Assembly (NCBI RefSeq): GCF_000332335.1
Contig: NZ_KB235948.1
Location: 2,365,996 to 2,429,995, forward strand
Reading direction: 5' to 3'
Source: Kamptonema formosum PCC 10802
GTDB taxonomy: Bacteria > Cyanobacteriota > Cyanobacteriia > Cyanobacteriales > Oscillatoriaceae
DNA: 64,000 bases
Shown: positions 35,598 to 46,269 of the stretch, piece by piece
Layout of the letters: each line of letters opens with the position of its first letter
How positions within the stretch are numbered: the stretch's first letter is position 1
The notes under the pieces: model-generated
Databases searched by the model: none
Seen by the model: the letters and a program-made list of their open reading frames with translations, nothing else
Told to the model about the DNA's origin: nothing
Program-made: the position numbers and the translations under genes

Positions 35598-35996
35598 TTA
35601 TTCCTCCTCAAAATCACTGGATTTGTCCTTTTGCTGTAGAGCCTTGCGAAGCCAGGGCGGCGGATTTCCCTTGAGTGTCTTTACGAGCTGGTCGAGAATG
35701 TCAGTAATCTGCTCCTCCTCAGACCTCGACTTTATCGGCGTGACTCGCTTGCGAATAAGCCTTGCCGCCGCACTCCCACCAATCGCGGATACATAGACAA
35801 TTGTGCAGTCAGAAAGGGCTTCAATTTTGGGAACGAGTTTGTCCTCATTGCCATCTTCTTTCAGGTCGCCCTCAAACTTGACAGCCTCTAAAAAGTCATA
35901 CCCTTCTGGAGAAACTTCGTAAACGGCCATTTGTTTGGCCCAGCCAAAATGGGCGTTTATGTGAACCAAATCATTTGTGGCGAACGCTATTTTCAT
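35598..35996 (-). CDS. nifX: FeMo-cofactor carrier NifX
   Basis: The 132-residue product has the NifX/NifB-C fold: KIAFATNDLVHINAHFGWAK, with the conserved HFG-type metal-cluster segment, and DCTIVYVSAIGGSAAARLI. It carries NifB-co or VK-cluster between NifB and NifEN. A GGGAGAG ribosome site lies 8 nt before the ATG. nifN is immediately upstream. The acidic C-terminus (SSDFEEE) is poorly conserved in the family. Confidence 0.93.
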   Translation of the reverse strand: MKIAFATNDLVHINAHFGWAKQMAVYEVSPEGYDFLEAVKFEGDLKEDGNEDKLVPKIEALSDCTIVYVSAIGGSAAARLIRKRVTPIKSRSEEEQITDILDQLVKTLKGNPPPWLRKALQQKDKSSDFEEE

Positions 35997-36078
35997 GTTT
36001 TCTCTCCCTTAGCCTAGACATCATTCTATGAGAGCTCCACCTGAAAAGTCAAGCTTTTGAAGCGATTTTAATTCTCTT

Positions 36079-37383
36079 TTAATGTTTGACGCTCGCTTCT
36101 TCTTGTTCCAGCAAAACATTGCCAATATCGAATAAAAGTTGCATTGACCCCCGGTAACTGACAGAGCAGCGATGGCCATTTCCCAATCGGTCAAAAATTG
36201 GCATTCCTTGCCGGTAGAGGGGGATGCCCAGTTTTTTGGAAACTGCCTTCCCGTGGGAGTTGGCAATGAGCAAATCCGAACCGGCTGCCAGTTCCTGGAA
36301 ATCTTCCAAGTCGCCAACAATCACCGTTTCCACCGGCATCTGTTCGAGTAGAGGCGACTTGGTAGTGGTCACAGCCGCCTGAATTTCCGCGCCCATCTCC
36401 CGGAAAAACCAGCTCATCTGCCAGAGCAAATCCGGCTCCAGCGCCAGGGACACCCGCTTGCGGCCAAAATAGAAATGAGTGTCGAGGATGGCATCTTGCA
36501 GCTGGCGGCGCTGCCGGCGGTATTTTTCCGGCACAGGGCGATCGCTAAGCTGCGACAGCAGGTGGAAAAAACTGTCGGCAGGCCCCAAACCAGACAGACG
36601 CTCAAACACCTGATAGTTGGTGCCAAAGCGCTCACACAAACTGCGAGCCGCTTTCCGCACGCTCTCCCCGATCGCAAGCGTAAACGCCGACGACCCCACC
36701 TTGCGCAAGTCCGCCAGCGCCGTCCCCCCCGTGGTGGTAGCGCTGTAACTGTCATCCAAGTGGCCGTCCAGAGAGCCAGACAAGTCGGGAACCGCGATCG
36801 GGACCAGCCCAAAATCCGAGACAATCTCCTTAATTTCCTGCAGGTCCCCAGGCATCAGCGAAGGGCCGGCCAGAATCGTAACTTGATGCGGATTTTTCTC
36901 CCCAGCTTCAGGAATCTCCCTGACAATACTCTCAACTGCTGCCGCAAAACCATCTTGCAGCGCCCCCTTAAAATCGGGAGTTGAAACGAAAACAATAGGG
37001 AGTGTATTTAACTCTGGGTGGCGTTTCCGAATACTTCTGAGGATGCCTTCCATATCATCCCCGCGAGTTTCCGTCAAACCCGTCGTGCACAGTCCAATAA
37101 TCTCGGGCTTCGACTTTTCCACCAGGGTTAAAATCGCCTGCTCAACATTATCCTCGCCCCCCAAAATCGTCGTCACTTCAGTCATCGCCGTGGTGGACAG
37201 GGGAATCGCTTCCCGGAAATGACGCACCAGAAGAACTTTGGCAAAAGCCGTGCACCCTTGGGAGCCGTGGAACAGAGGCATCGTTCCTTTCAAACCCAGA
37301 AAAGCTAAGGCCGCACCCAAAGGCTGACTTTGCTTGAGGGGATTTACCGCAACAGATTTTTGACGTGTTGTGACTGTAGCCAT
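36079..37383 (-). CDS. nifN: FeMo-cofactor scaffold subunit NifN
   Basis: NifN pairs with NifE as the scaffold where NifB-co becomes FeMo-co. The chosen start, MATVTTRQK, gives 434 residues; an ATG 36 nt upstream is also in frame. Nitrogenase-like features: PLGAALAFLGLKGTMPLFHG, SQGCTAFAK with the cluster Cys, TTAMTEVTTILGG, and CTTGLTETRGDD. It lies 70 bp downstream of nifE and 82 bp before nifX. Confidence 0.93.
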   Translation of the reverse strand: MATVTTRQKSVAVNPLKQSQPLGAALAFLGLKGTMPLFHGSQGCTAFAKVLLVRHFREAIPLSTTAMTEVTTILGGEDNVEQAILTLVEKSKPEIIGLCTTGLTETRGDDMEGILRSIRKRHPELNTLPIVFVSTPDFKGALQDGFAAAVESIVREIPEAGEKNPHQVTILAGPSLMPGDLQEIKEIVSDFGLVPIAVPDLSGSLDGHLDDSYSATTTGGTALADLRKVGSSAFTLAIGESVRKAARSLCERFGTNYQVFERLSGLGPADSFFHLLSQLSDRPVPEKYRRQRRQLQDAILDTHFYFGRKRVSLALEPDLLWQMSWFFREMGAEIQAAVTTTKSPLLEQMPVETVIVGDLEDFQELAAGSDLLIANSHGKAVSKKLGIPLYRQGMPIFDRLGNGHRCSVSYRGSMQLLFDIGNVLLEQEEASVKH

Positions 37384-37453
37384 AGCGATACCTGTCTGCC
37401 CCAATCTAAAATCTTCCAATCTTGGCGCTCTTGGCGGTTAAAATCTAAAACCC

Positions 37454-38815
37454 TCACTCCCAAGGCGCGGGCCGGCGCACCTGCTCCCACACCGGACTGT
37501 AGAGCGCCTCCTCCAATTCTCGCGCCATTTCCACCATTCCGACATAACCGGCATAGGGGTGGTGGCGTTCCTGGTTGATATCCAGAAAGGGAATCCGGGC
37601 TTTCAGCGCTGTATATTGGTTGCGACCGCCGGCAATCAGCATATCTGCTTTTGTCTTTTCAATCACGCGCAGCAATTCTTGAGCGTTGCCCTTTTCCAGC
37701 ATAATACCATCTTTGCCCAGCAATTCTTTAATCCGGGCTTTATCTTCCTCAGTGCTTTTCTTGGTGCTGGTGGCAACCACTTCCATGCCTAAATCTTTCG
37801 CCGCCGAAATAATCGACCAGCTTTTCACGCCGCCGGTGTAAAGCACCACCCGCTTGCCCTTCAGTCGGGCGCGATAGGGAGCCAGCGCCACATCCAGGGC
37901 GGCAGTTTCCTCAGCAATTAATTTCTCCACTCGCTCCTGCAAATCCGCATCGCCCAGTTTCGCAGCAATATTTCGCAGGCAGCGGTTCATGTCATCCACG
38001 CCGTAGAAAGATTCCTCGACGTAGGGGATGCCGTAACGCTCCTCCATCTTTCTCGCCATGTTGATCAGCGCTTTCGAGCAGATCATCACATTGAGTTTGG
38101 CCCGGTGAGCGTGGCAGACTTCTTGATATCGGGCGTCGCCGGTAATTTTGGACAGCACCCGAATCCCCACTTTTTCAAAGAGAGGCAGCACCCCCCACAT
38201 CTCACCGGCAATATTATATTCCCCAATCAGGTTGATGTCGTAAGGTGTGGTGAAGTCCGGCTCAGCAGTTCCCACAACATACTCGATCAGAGCTTCCCCG
38301 CCAATGCGGTTGCCGAGGTTTTTGCTGCCAACAAAGCCAGGAGAATTGACAGGAATAACCGGAATGCCTGTTTTTTCGGAAGCGGAGGCGCAAACTGCAT
38401 CCAAGTCGTCGCCAATCAGAGCGGTAACGCAGGTAGAGTAGACAAATACCGCTGCCGGTTGGTAGCGATCGGACACTTCCTTAATCGCTTTATAAAGTTT
38501 CTTTTCTCCGCCGAAGATGACATCATTCTCATTCAAATCAGTGGTGAAGCCCATCTTGTAGAGGTGAGGCCCAGAGGAAAGACTGCCACGGCTGCCCCAA
38601 GAATTGCCGGCGCAAGCGATCGGTCCGTGAACTAAATGCGCCGCATCTGTAATCGGCACCAAGGCAATCATCGCCCCGTCAAACGCACAGCCACCTTGGG
38701 CTGCGCCCGGTTGCGCCTGCTGCGTGCACGACTTTTTCTTCTGCCCGTCTTTGTGATTGTGCTCGCAGGCTTTTTCACTGAGAAGTTCGGCTATTTTACC
38801 TTTTGTTATCTTCAT
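37454..38815 (-). CDS. nifE: FeMo-cofactor scaffold subunit NifE
   Basis: The 453-residue NifE is recognised by [53 protein letters not shown] and the C-terminal [18 protein letters not shown]. It resembles NifD but lacks the FeMo-co His ligand context, as expected. A dispersed GTTCCCAGGC hairpin lies 35-60 bp upstream, between it and the Mo-nitro_C gene. Confidence 0.95.
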   Translation of the reverse strand: MKITKGKIAELLSEKACEHNHKDGQKKKSCTQQAQPGAAQGGCAFDGAMIALVPITDAAHLVHGPIACAGNSWGSRGSLSSGPHLYKMGFTTDLNENDVIFGGEKKLYKAIKEVSDRYQPAAVFVYSTCVTALIGDDLDAVCASASEKTGIPVIPVNSPGFVGSKNLGNRIGGEALIEYVVGTAEPDFTTPYDINLIGEYNIAGEMWGVLPLFEKVGIRVLSKITGDARYQEVCHAHRAKLNVMICSKALINMARKMEERYGIPYVEESFYGVDDMNRCLRNIAAKLGDADLQERVEKLIAEETAALDVALAPYRARLKGKRVVLYTGGVKSWSIISAAKDLGMEVVATSTKKSTEEDKARIKELLGKDGIMLEKGNAQELLRVIEKTKADMLIAGGRNQYTALKARIPFLDINQERHHPYAGYVGMVEMARELEEALYSPVWEQVRRPAPWE

Positions 38816-38850
38816 CTTTTACTCCTAATATTTTAAGCGGCTTTTATTCC

Positions 38851-38876
38851 TCGTTCCCAGGCTCCGCCTGGGAACG
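38851..38876. repeat. GTTCCCAGGCTCCGCCTGGGAAC hairpin upstream of nifE
   Basis: A near-perfect GC-rich stem-loop of the same family as 18060 and 52365, in the nifE leader. It might affect transcript processing between the upstream and downstream nif genes. Confidence 0.75.
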
Positions 38877-38949
38877 CAGATCCGGAAGCTCTGCCTCTAT
38901 TCCTGGGCTGCTGCCTCCAAATCCTGTAGCAACGGGAATGGGTAAAAGT

Positions 38950-39270
38950 TTAACAAATATATTTCGTGACATCTTCGCCGCACACATCTGAAAGGTAGCT
39001 TAAGGCGCGGAAGCGCAACCCGACAAACTCGTTATAGAACGGGTTCAGCTTGCACAGGGGCGGGATGTGGAACAGCGTGCGCCCAAACAGAGTGAAATTG
39101 CGCTCAAAGGGGCAGCAGCAAGGGATAACTTGGCAAATCCAGTGCGCGAGCTTGGCACTGGTTATCTCTATACTGTCCACCCTACGGCGCAACGGGTACA
39201 GGATATCAAAGGAAGGACGCCCGGGGGCTGGGGGGTGGAAATGGTCGTGAGAGTGAGTGAGACTTGCCAT
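38950..39270 (-). CDS. Mo-nitro_C domain protein between nifK and nifE
   Basis: The product matches the 'Mo-dependent nitrogenase C-terminus' domain found as a free-standing protein in cyanobacterial nif clusters: LAHWICQVIPCCCPFERN, LFGRTLFHIPPLCKLNPFY and FVGLRFRALSYLSDVCGED. It is cysteine-rich (a CCC run plus others), suggesting metal binding. The Met at 39270 (MASLTHSH) is favoured over a GTG at 39306; neither has a clear ribosome site. Function is unknown. Gene order nifK-this-nifE matches other cyanobacteria. Confidence 0.85.
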   Translation of the reverse strand: MASLTHSHDHFHPPAPGRPSFDILYPLRRRVDSIEITSAKLAHWICQVIPCCCPFERNFTLFGRTLFHIPPLCKLNPFYNEFVGLRFRALSYLSDVCGEDVTKYIC

Positions 39271-39321
39271 AGGAGACACCGTGGGGTAGAATGAAAAAGT
39301 TAACACTTAAAACGAACCTTG

Positions 39322-39359
39322 GATGCCGGCTGGGGTCGATCGCCCGGCAGGCGTTGAGC
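39322..39359 (-). repeat. Stem-loop repeat downstream of nifK
   Basis: 38 bp with TGCCGG/CCGGCA-type arms around a GCGATC loop. A second copy in the same orientation with about four mismatches lies at 41244-41281, upstream of nifK. An extra ACCTCTGATGCC fragment is at about 39409-39420. Confidence 0.8.
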
Positions 39360-39468
39360 GGAGCATTCGGTATTCGCCGGGATGATCGTTCTCCGATCTA
39401 ATTAGTTTACCTCTGATGCCGTAAGGCGCTGTGTAGAGACGCGAGAAATCGCGTCTCTACAGCTTTTT

Positions 39469-41007
39469 TTAGCGAATCAGGTCGTAGGAAATATCCGTTT
39501 TTGCCGGAATAATGGTGTTGCGGTCTAACTCATCCAGAACCGTATTCACAATCCAGTTCAGCAGATTGATCGCACCCTGATAGCCGATGGTGGAATAGCG
39601 GTGCAGGTGGTGCCGGTCAAAGATGGGGTAGCCGATGCGAACCATTGGGGTTTTGGTGTCGCGCCACAGGTATTTGCCGTAGGAATTGCCGATGAAGAAG
39701 TCAACCGGCTCAGTGAACAGCAGCGAGCGCATGTGCCACAAATCTTTGCCACCCCAGATTTTACCGTCTTTACCATAGGGGCTAGAATCCAGCAGCGCTT
39801 GCAACTCTTTTTCAAAGACGTCGTTGCTGTTCGTCACCACAATATGCACCGGCTCTGCACCCACTTCCAGCAGGAATTGCACCAGCCCAATTACCAAATC
39901 CGGATCGCCGTACATCGCCACCCGCTTGCCGTGCAGCCAAGCTTGGGAATCCGTCAGCGCATCAACCGCCCGCCCGCGCTCAATTTCCAATTCTTCAGGA
40001 ATCGGCTGTCCAGTCAGTTCGCTGAGCGCCATCAAGAACTCGTCGGTTCCCTTAATCCCCCAGGGGCGGACAACGCGAGTCGGTTGCTGCCATTCTTTCC
40101 CGATATATTCCCGCGTCTTGGTTGTGGAGTAAGCTTGCAGCGCGATGGTTGCCTTGGCGTTAATCGAATCAGCCCCTTCCTCCAGGGTTGTCCCGCCGCG
40201 ATACATCTGGTATTCCCCATTATTCGGCGAATCCAAGGTTTCAGAATTATCCGCCAGCAGGGTGTGCGGCACTCCCATCACAGACGCCATCCGCTTCAAC
40301 TCGCGCAGGTTGCCCACATAAGTTTCAAAGCCAGGGATAAAATTAATCTTCCCGTTGCTGGTTTCTTTCTTCTTCCCTTCAGTCAGGTTGGAAAGAATCC
40401 CTTTCATCATGTTGTCGTAGCCCGTAATGTGAGAGCCGACAAAGCTGGGAGTGTGCGCGTAGGGAACCGGCAAGTCTTGGGGAACAGAACCGTCGTTCTT
40501 CGAGGTGGTGATAAATGCGCCCAAGTCATCACCAATGACTTCTGCCATACAGGTGGTGCAAACCGCAATCATCTTCGGCTTGTAGAGGGCGTAGGAATTC
40601 GCCAAGCCTTCGATCATGTTCTTCAGCCCCCCGAACACCGCTGCGTCCTCAGTCATCGAGCTGGACACAGCATTGAAGGGTTCTTTGAAGTGGCGGGTAA
40701 AGTGGCTGCGGAAGTACGCGACGCATCCCTGAGAGCCGTGAACGAAAGGCAGGGTTCCTTCAAAGCCAACCGCAGCCAGGATTGCCCCCAGGGGCTGGCA
40801 AGCTTTGGCCGGGTTAACGGTTAAAGCTTCGCGAGAGAAGTTCTTTTCGCGGTACTCCCAAGTCTTCGTCCACTCTGCAATCCGGTCAACTTCTTCCGGA
40901 CTGTGCCCGCCCTCACAATTTTCTTTTTTGGCCTGAAATAGCTCTTGGTATTCGGGTTGCTGGAATAGTTCGGCGTGGTCTTTGATTTTCTCTACATTCT
41001 GAGCCAT
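39469..41007 (-). CDS. nifK: Nitrogenase MoFe protein beta chain
   Basis: The 512-residue beta subunit holds half of the P-cluster. The ligand regions are [39 protein letters not shown] and [27 protein letters not shown] is also diagnostic. Length fits cyanobacterial NifK. It is separated from nifD by about 320 bp, unusually wide, and flanked on both sides by the 38-bp stem-loop repeat. Confidence 0.97.
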   Translation of the reverse strand: MAQNVEKIKDHAELFQQPEYQELFQAKKENCEGGHSPEEVDRIAEWTKTWEYREKNFSREALTVNPAKACQPLGAILAAVGFEGTLPFVHGSQGCVAYFRSHFTRHFKEPFNAVSSSMTEDAAVFGGLKNMIEGLANSYALYKPKMIAVCTTCMAEVIGDDLGAFITTSKNDGSVPQDLPVPYAHTPSFVGSHITGYDNMMKGILSNLTEGKKKETSNGKINFIPGFETYVGNLRELKRMASVMGVPHTLLADNSETLDSPNNGEYQMYRGGTTLEEGADSINAKATIALQAYSTTKTREYIGKEWQQPTRVVRPWGIKGTDEFLMALSELTGQPIPEELEIERGRAVDALTDSQAWLHGKRVAMYGDPDLVIGLVQFLLEVGAEPVHIVVTNSNDVFEKELQALLDSSPYGKDGKIWGGKDLWHMRSLLFTEPVDFFIGNSYGKYLWRDTKTPMVRIGYPIFDRHHLHRYSTIGYQGAINLLNWIVNTVLDELDRNTIIPAKTDISYDLIR

Positions 41008-41328
41008 GATGAGTGTTCTCCGATTCCGTGGCGAAAAGTTTTGCGATCAGATGAGTTGTTGGATTAGGAAAGGAATTGAGAAGGAAAACTACAGGTTTAG
41101 GAGAGTATGTCTAGCGTTTCATTCTCAATCCTGTAGGCTAAAAGCTGCGAGGCTAAGCTTCTCGTGCCGGCCACCGGCATCTTGACAGGTGGCAAGGTCG
41201 GTGTCGCCGTGTATAATAGTGGCGGGGGGGCATTCTAACCTCTGATGCCGGTCGGCGTTGATCGCCCGGCAGGCGTTGAGCAAGCCAACCCGTCGTATCC
41301 GTGTGGCGTGCCGCCCCCCCTCTAACCC
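41008..41328. other. nifD-nifK intergenic region (321 bp)
   Basis: No gene. It contains the 38-bp stem-loop repeat (41244-41281), a G run at about 41223-41230, and an inverted GCCGGCCACCGGC-type stretch near 41165-41178. Candidate role is mRNA processing between nifD and nifK. Confidence 0.6.
41244..41281 (-). repeat. Stem-loop repeat upstream of nifK
   Basis: Second copy of the element at 39322. Arms GATGCCGG and CCCGGCAGG can pair in the nif transcript. Together the two copies bracket nifK. Confidence 0.8.
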
Positions 41329-42789
41329 CTAGCTATCTTTCTTCCAAGGGGTCTTCACTAAACCCCAGGTCGGGCTGTTCAGGGCTAAGTCCATATCCCT
41401 TGCAAAAATTGCGAACCCGTCATAACCGTGGTAAGGACCTGAGTAATCCCAGGAGTGCATTTGGCGGAACGGCAAAGCCATCTTCTGGAAAACGTACTTC
41501 TCTTTAATCCCTGACGCCACCAAATCCGGCTTAATTTTCTTAACAAATTCCTCGAATTCGTAGGCGGTTACGTCGTCGTAAATCAGGGTGCCGTTTTCGA
41601 TGTAGTGAGTGGTGCGCTTGTAGTCGTCGTTGTGGGCGAATTCGTAGCCGGTGCCGATGATTTTCATCCCCAAATCGAGGAAAGCGGGAACGACGTGACG
41701 GGGGCGCAAACCGCCAACCATGATCATCACTGTTTTGCCTTCCAGGCGCGGGCGGAACTTGGCAATTACTGCATCGGTTTGGGCTTGGTACTTGGCGATA
41801 ACTCGCTCAGCGCCTTCCTTAATATGGTCGTCGAAGTGCTCAGCAATTGCCCGCAGGGATTCAGCAATCTTGGTGGGCCCGAAGAAGTTGTACTCCAGCC
41901 AGGGAATGCCATATTTTTCTTCCATGTGCCGGCTGATGTAGTTCATCGACCGGTAGCAGTGGATCAGATTCAATTTGACGGTTGGGGTCAGCTCAATCTC
42001 TTGGATGGTGCCGTCACCAGACCACTGAGCGACGACGCGCAAGCCCATTTCTTCGAGCAAGATGCGGCTGGACCAGGCATCCCCACCGATGTTGTAGTCA
42101 CCGATAATTGCCACATCATAAGCGCCTGACTCATATCCCGACTCTTTGCGCTTCTTGTCTGCATTGGGGAACACCCAGTCGCGGATGGAGTCGTTGGCGA
42201 TGTGGTGACCGAGAGATTGGGAAACGCCCCGGAAGCCTTCGCAGCGCACCGGCACCACCGGCTTGCTAATTTCTTTGCTGGTTTTCTTGGCGACGGCTTC
42301 GATGTCATCTCCGATCAGACCGATGGGACATTCTGACTGGATGCTGATGCCTTTGTTGAGGGGGAAGAGCGCTTCAATTTCGTGAATCAGTTTGGCGAGT
42401 TTCTTGTCTCCGCCGAACACGACGTCGCGCTCTTGGAAGTCGGAGGTGAACTGCATCGTCCCGTAGGTGTCGATGCCGGTGGTTCCGATGTAGTAGTTGC
42501 GGCGACCGGACCAGGAATAGTAACCGCATCCGACCGGACCGTGGCTGATGTGAATCATGTCCTTAATCGGACCCCAGACCACACCCTTGGAACCGGCATA
42601 GGCGCAACCGCGAGTCGTCATCACGCCAGGATTGGACTTGATATTAGACTTAACGCCGCAGTCGGATTTGCCCTCTTCGTATACATTCAGGTGCTTTTCC
42701 CGCTTTTTGGCAGTTTTCTCGGGATAAGCTTCTAGAACCTCTTTGATTAGCTCTTTTTTATCTTGGACGGATTCAACTGGTGGTGTCAT
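41329..42789 (-). CDS. nifD: Nitrogenase MoFe protein alpha chain
   Basis: The 486-residue alpha subunit has the P-cluster cysteines in [22 protein letters not shown] and [12 protein letters not shown]. The FeMo-co ligands are the Cys in the [20 protein letters not shown] region and the His of [34 protein letters not shown] is characteristic. The gene is continuous, so the nifD excision element of heterocystous strains is absent. It lies between nifH (136 bp) and nifK. Confidence 0.97.
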   Translation of the reverse strand: MTPPVESVQDKKELIKEVLEAYPEKTAKKREKHLNVYEEGKSDCGVKSNIKSNPGVMTTRGCAYAGSKGVVWGPIKDMIHISHGPVGCGYYSWSGRRNYYIGTTGIDTYGTMQFTSDFQERDVVFGGDKKLAKLIHEIEALFPLNKGISIQSECPIGLIGDDIEAVAKKTSKEISKPVVPVRCEGFRGVSQSLGHHIANDSIRDWVFPNADKKRKESGYESGAYDVAIIGDYNIGGDAWSSRILLEEMGLRVVAQWSGDGTIQEIELTPTVKLNLIHCYRSMNYISRHMEEKYGIPWLEYNFFGPTKIAESLRAIAEHFDDHIKEGAERVIAKYQAQTDAVIAKFRPRLEGKTVMIMVGGLRPRHVVPAFLDLGMKIIGTGYEFAHNDDYKRTTHYIENGTLIYDDVTAYEFEEFVKKIKPDLVASGIKEKYVFQKMALPFRQMHSWDYSGPYHGYDGFAIFARDMDLALNSPTWGLVKTPWKKDS

Positions 42790-42925
42790 CGTCTTCCTCT
42801 CTTAAGTGTTGCAGCAGGGGTGGGGGGGATGAGCGATGGGTAGCGCCCATCCCTGAAGCAGTCGTTGTGGGGGGTGGTGGGCGAGTGCCGTGAGAAAGTG
42901 CCCACCATACTTTTTGGCGTCCTGG

Positions 42926-43819
<894 letters not shown>

Positions 43820-43952
43820 TTACTCTGGTTAGTTAGTTAGATTCTGGAGTTGTTGTCTGGTGCGATGGGTTAGCTGTTAGCTGTTAGTTGTTGAATGGCA
43901 GTTCTCGACTGACAGTTAACGGCTATGTTTTTTGTGTGAGCCGCACCCCTTA

Positions 43953-43970
43953 CTCACTCAAGGGAGTGAG
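43953..43970 (-). promoter_or_regulatory. Hairpin in the nifU-nifH intergenic region
   Basis: CTCACTC and GAGTGAG form a perfect 7-bp stem with a 4-nt loop, about 140 bp before the nifH start. It could be an mRNA-stabilising or processing stem that sets a separate nifHDK transcript; the role is inferred. Confidence 0.5.
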
Positions 43971-44058
43971 AGAGCTTGCGCGGGTTTAGAAAGCTGCCCG
44001 GGGAGGCGGTCGCTCTCTGGAGCTATTCATGGGTTGCATCCTAATTGGCAGTAAAGAT

Positions 44059-44958
44059 TTATATGGCTTCGACTACAAGGCTGGGCAGGACTCGCTCCCG
44101 CAACCGGGCCTCGATCGCTATTTTCAAAGTTGCTGTGCTGCTGGAGCAGGAACCGCAAGCGCCTTTTAACTGAACTTTCACGCGGTCTCCTTCTACATCA
44201 TACAGCTCTACATCTCCTCCGTCAAGAGCTAAAACCGGTTTTACTTCTTCCTGCAAAACTTTCTGAATCAGTGTGATTTTTTGCAGGTTGGTCAGAGGTC
44301 CAGAAGAGGGAGAGCTGCTGGATTGCGCGCTAGCCGCTTCTTTGGCTTTTGCCGCAGCCTTTCGCTCCTGTTCGAGGTGGAGTTCTTCCAGCAGGTCGTC
44401 AATATGGGAGAGACAGGACCCGCAACCGCCACCGGCTTTCACGTAGTTCGTAACCTGTTCCGCCGTGGTGAGGCTGTTTTCCAAAATCACCCGGCGAATC
44501 CGGGGTTCGCTGACGCCGAAGCAGGTGCAGATTAGAGCGCCGTCATCGTCTTCGTGGGTGACTACAGGAATGCCTTTATAAGCGAAAATCGCTGATTCGA
44601 GCGCTTCTTGCCCCATGACTGAGCAGTGCATCTTCTCTTCGGGCAAGCCGCCCAGAAATTCTGCAATATCCCGGTTGGTCAGTTTCAGGGCTTCCTCTAC
44701 CGTCATGCCCTTGACTAGCTCAGTCAGGGCGGAGGAAGACGCGATTGCGCTGGCACACCCAAAAGTTTGAAAGCGAGCGTCAATTATCTTATTGGTCGTC
44801 TCATCAATTTTGAGGTGCAGTCTCAGGGCGTCCCCGCAAGCAATGCTGCCCACTTCGCCGGTAACGACTTTCAGCCCTGGTTCGCTGACTTCTTCTAGCG
44901 ATCCTTGATTCTTGGGATTGTAGAAGAAATCCATTACCTTTTCTGTATATTCCCACAT
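44059..44958 (-). CDS. nifU: Fe-S cluster scaffold NifU
   Basis: The start is MWEYTEKVMDFF, the conserved NifU N-terminus, which gives 299 residues. Three domains are present: an IscU-like domain with Cys in SIACGDAL, FGCASA and MHCSVMG; a central [2Fe-2S] domain with CTCFGV and GGGCGSC; and a C-terminal Nfu domain with GACGSCSSS. It builds [4Fe-4S] clusters for NifH, NifB and others, using sulfur from NifS directly upstream. Confidence 0.96.
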   Translation of the reverse strand: MWEYTEKVMDFFYNPKNQGSLEEVSEPGLKVVTGEVGSIACGDALRLHLKIDETTNKIIDARFQTFGCASAIASSSALTELVKGMTVEEALKLTNRDIAEFLGGLPEEKMHCSVMGQEALESAIFAYKGIPVVTHEDDDGALICTCFGVSEPRIRRVILENSLTTAEQVTNYVKAGGGCGSCLSHIDDLLEELHLEQERKAAAKAKEAASAQSSSSPSSGPLTNLQKITLIQKVLQEEVKPVLALDGGDVELYDVEGDRVKVQLKGACGSCSSSTATLKIAIEARLRERVLPSLVVEAI

Positions 44959-45017
44959 GGCAGTCTTTCTTGTCAAGAGGTGAATTATTACAAAATGTTT
45001 AAACTCTTTCTTTGGCG

Positions 45018-45045
45018 TCAGACAGGCGAGACGCCTGTCCGGCAA
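45018..45045. repeat. GACAGGCGAGACGCCTGTC hairpin between nifS and nifU
   Basis: Inverted arms GACAGGCG and CGCCTGTC, the same family as the copies at about 18578-18645. It lies just after the nifS stop (45047, - strand) and could modulate nifU relative to nifS. Confidence 0.7.
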
Positions 45046-45046
45046 A

Positions 45047-46252
45047 TTAGCGGTGGGCCAAAGAGAGTCCTTTTTCCTGCTCTTGCAGCCAGCCCGCTTC
45101 GTCACTGTTGAAAGGAGACATGGCGCGAAGCCGCTCTACAATCCCAGGCATTACTGCCAGCACTTGGTCAATTTCGGCTTCAGTAGTGTAACGCGAGAGG
45201 CTGAAACGAATAGAACCGTGGAGCACTGTGTAAGGTAAGCCCATAGCCCGCAGGACGTGCGAAGGTTCCAGAGAGCCCGAGGTGCAGGCAGAACCAGAAG
45301 AGGCGCAAATGCCGTACTGGTTTAATGATAGCAGAATTGCTTCGCCTTCGATGTACTTGAACCCGATATTCGTGGTGTTGGGAAGACGCTGCTTTTGGTC
45401 CCCATTCACTTCGCAATCCGGTATAGAACCTAGTATACCTCTTTCTAACCGATCGCGCAACTGTTTTTCAAAATTTATTTCCTTTAAATGTTCCTGGGCC
45501 AGTTCTGCAGCTTTGCCGAGAGCGACAATGCCAGGGACATTCTCCGTGCCGCCGCGCCGGCCCCGTTCTTGGTGGCCGCCGATCACGAAGGGGCGGAAGC
45601 GGACGCCTTTGCGGACGTACAGAGCGCCAATCCCCTTGGGTGCGTGCAGTTTGTGACCCGACAGGGTGAGCATGTCCACCGTGCTAGTCTTCATATTAAG
45701 CGGAAGTTTGCCAACCGCCTGCACCGCATCCACGTGGAAGAGAATGTTTCGCTCTTTGACAATCTGCCCAATTTGCTCAATCGGGAAGATGACGCCGTTT
45801 TCATTATTGGCGTACATGACCGACACCAGAGCGGTGCTGCCGGTGAGCGACGCTTCCAGCTCGTCGAGATCCAGCTGCCCCTTCCTGTTCACCGACAGGT
45901 AAGTAACAGTATAGCCCTGTTTTTCCAGCAGCTTGCAAACATTCAGCACCGCTGGGTGCTCCACCTGGGTGGTAACAATGTGCCGCTTGTCTGGCTTAGC
46001 GGCAACCGCCGCCCGAATCGCGGCATTATTCCCCTCGGTGCCGCAGCTGGTAAACAGAATTTCTGTAACATCCGCTCCCAAAAGTGCTGCGACCTGGGCC
46101 CGGGCATCACTCACGGCTTTCCCCACTTGCCCCCCAAAGGTGTGCATGCTGGAGGGGTTGCCGTAATACTGGGTCAAATAAGGCAGCATTGCCTCTAGAA
46201 CCGCCTCATCAGTCCGCGTGCTGGCATTGTTGTCGAGATAAATTACGGTCAT
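45047..46252 (-). CDS. nifS: Cysteine desulfurase NifS
   Basis: The 401-residue PLP enzyme supplies sulfur for nif Fe-S clusters. It has YLDNNASTRTDEAVLEAM, the PLP His region VTTQVEHPAVLN, the lysine in LSGHKLHAPKGIGALY, and the catalytic Cys loop SSGSACTSGSLEPSHVL. It lies 17 bp after fdxN, upstream of nifU. Confidence 0.96.
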   Translation of the reverse strand: MTVIYLDNNASTRTDEAVLEAMLPYLTQYYGNPSSMHTFGGQVGKAVSDARAQVAALLGADVTEILFTSCGTEGNNAAIRAAVAAKPDKRHIVTTQVEHPAVLNVCKLLEKQGYTVTYLSVNRKGQLDLDELEASLTGSTALVSVMYANNENGVIFPIEQIGQIVKERNILFHVDAVQAVGKLPLNMKTSTVDMLTLSGHKLHAPKGIGALYVRKGVRFRPFVIGGHQERGRRGGTENVPGIVALGKAAELAQEHLKEINFEKQLRDRLERGILGSIPDCEVNGDQKQRLPNTTNIGFKYIEGEAILLSLNQYGICASSGSACTSGSLEPSHVLRAMGLPYTVLHGSIRFSLSRYTTEAEIDQVLAVMPGIVERLRAMSPFNSDEAGWLQEQEKGLSLAHR

Positions 46253-46269
46253 GCTTCCACTCCTACAGT

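Noticed and set aside
39601..40824. 407-residue + strand frame opposite nifK
   Set aside because: Antisense shadow of the conserved nifK gene; no recognisable domain.
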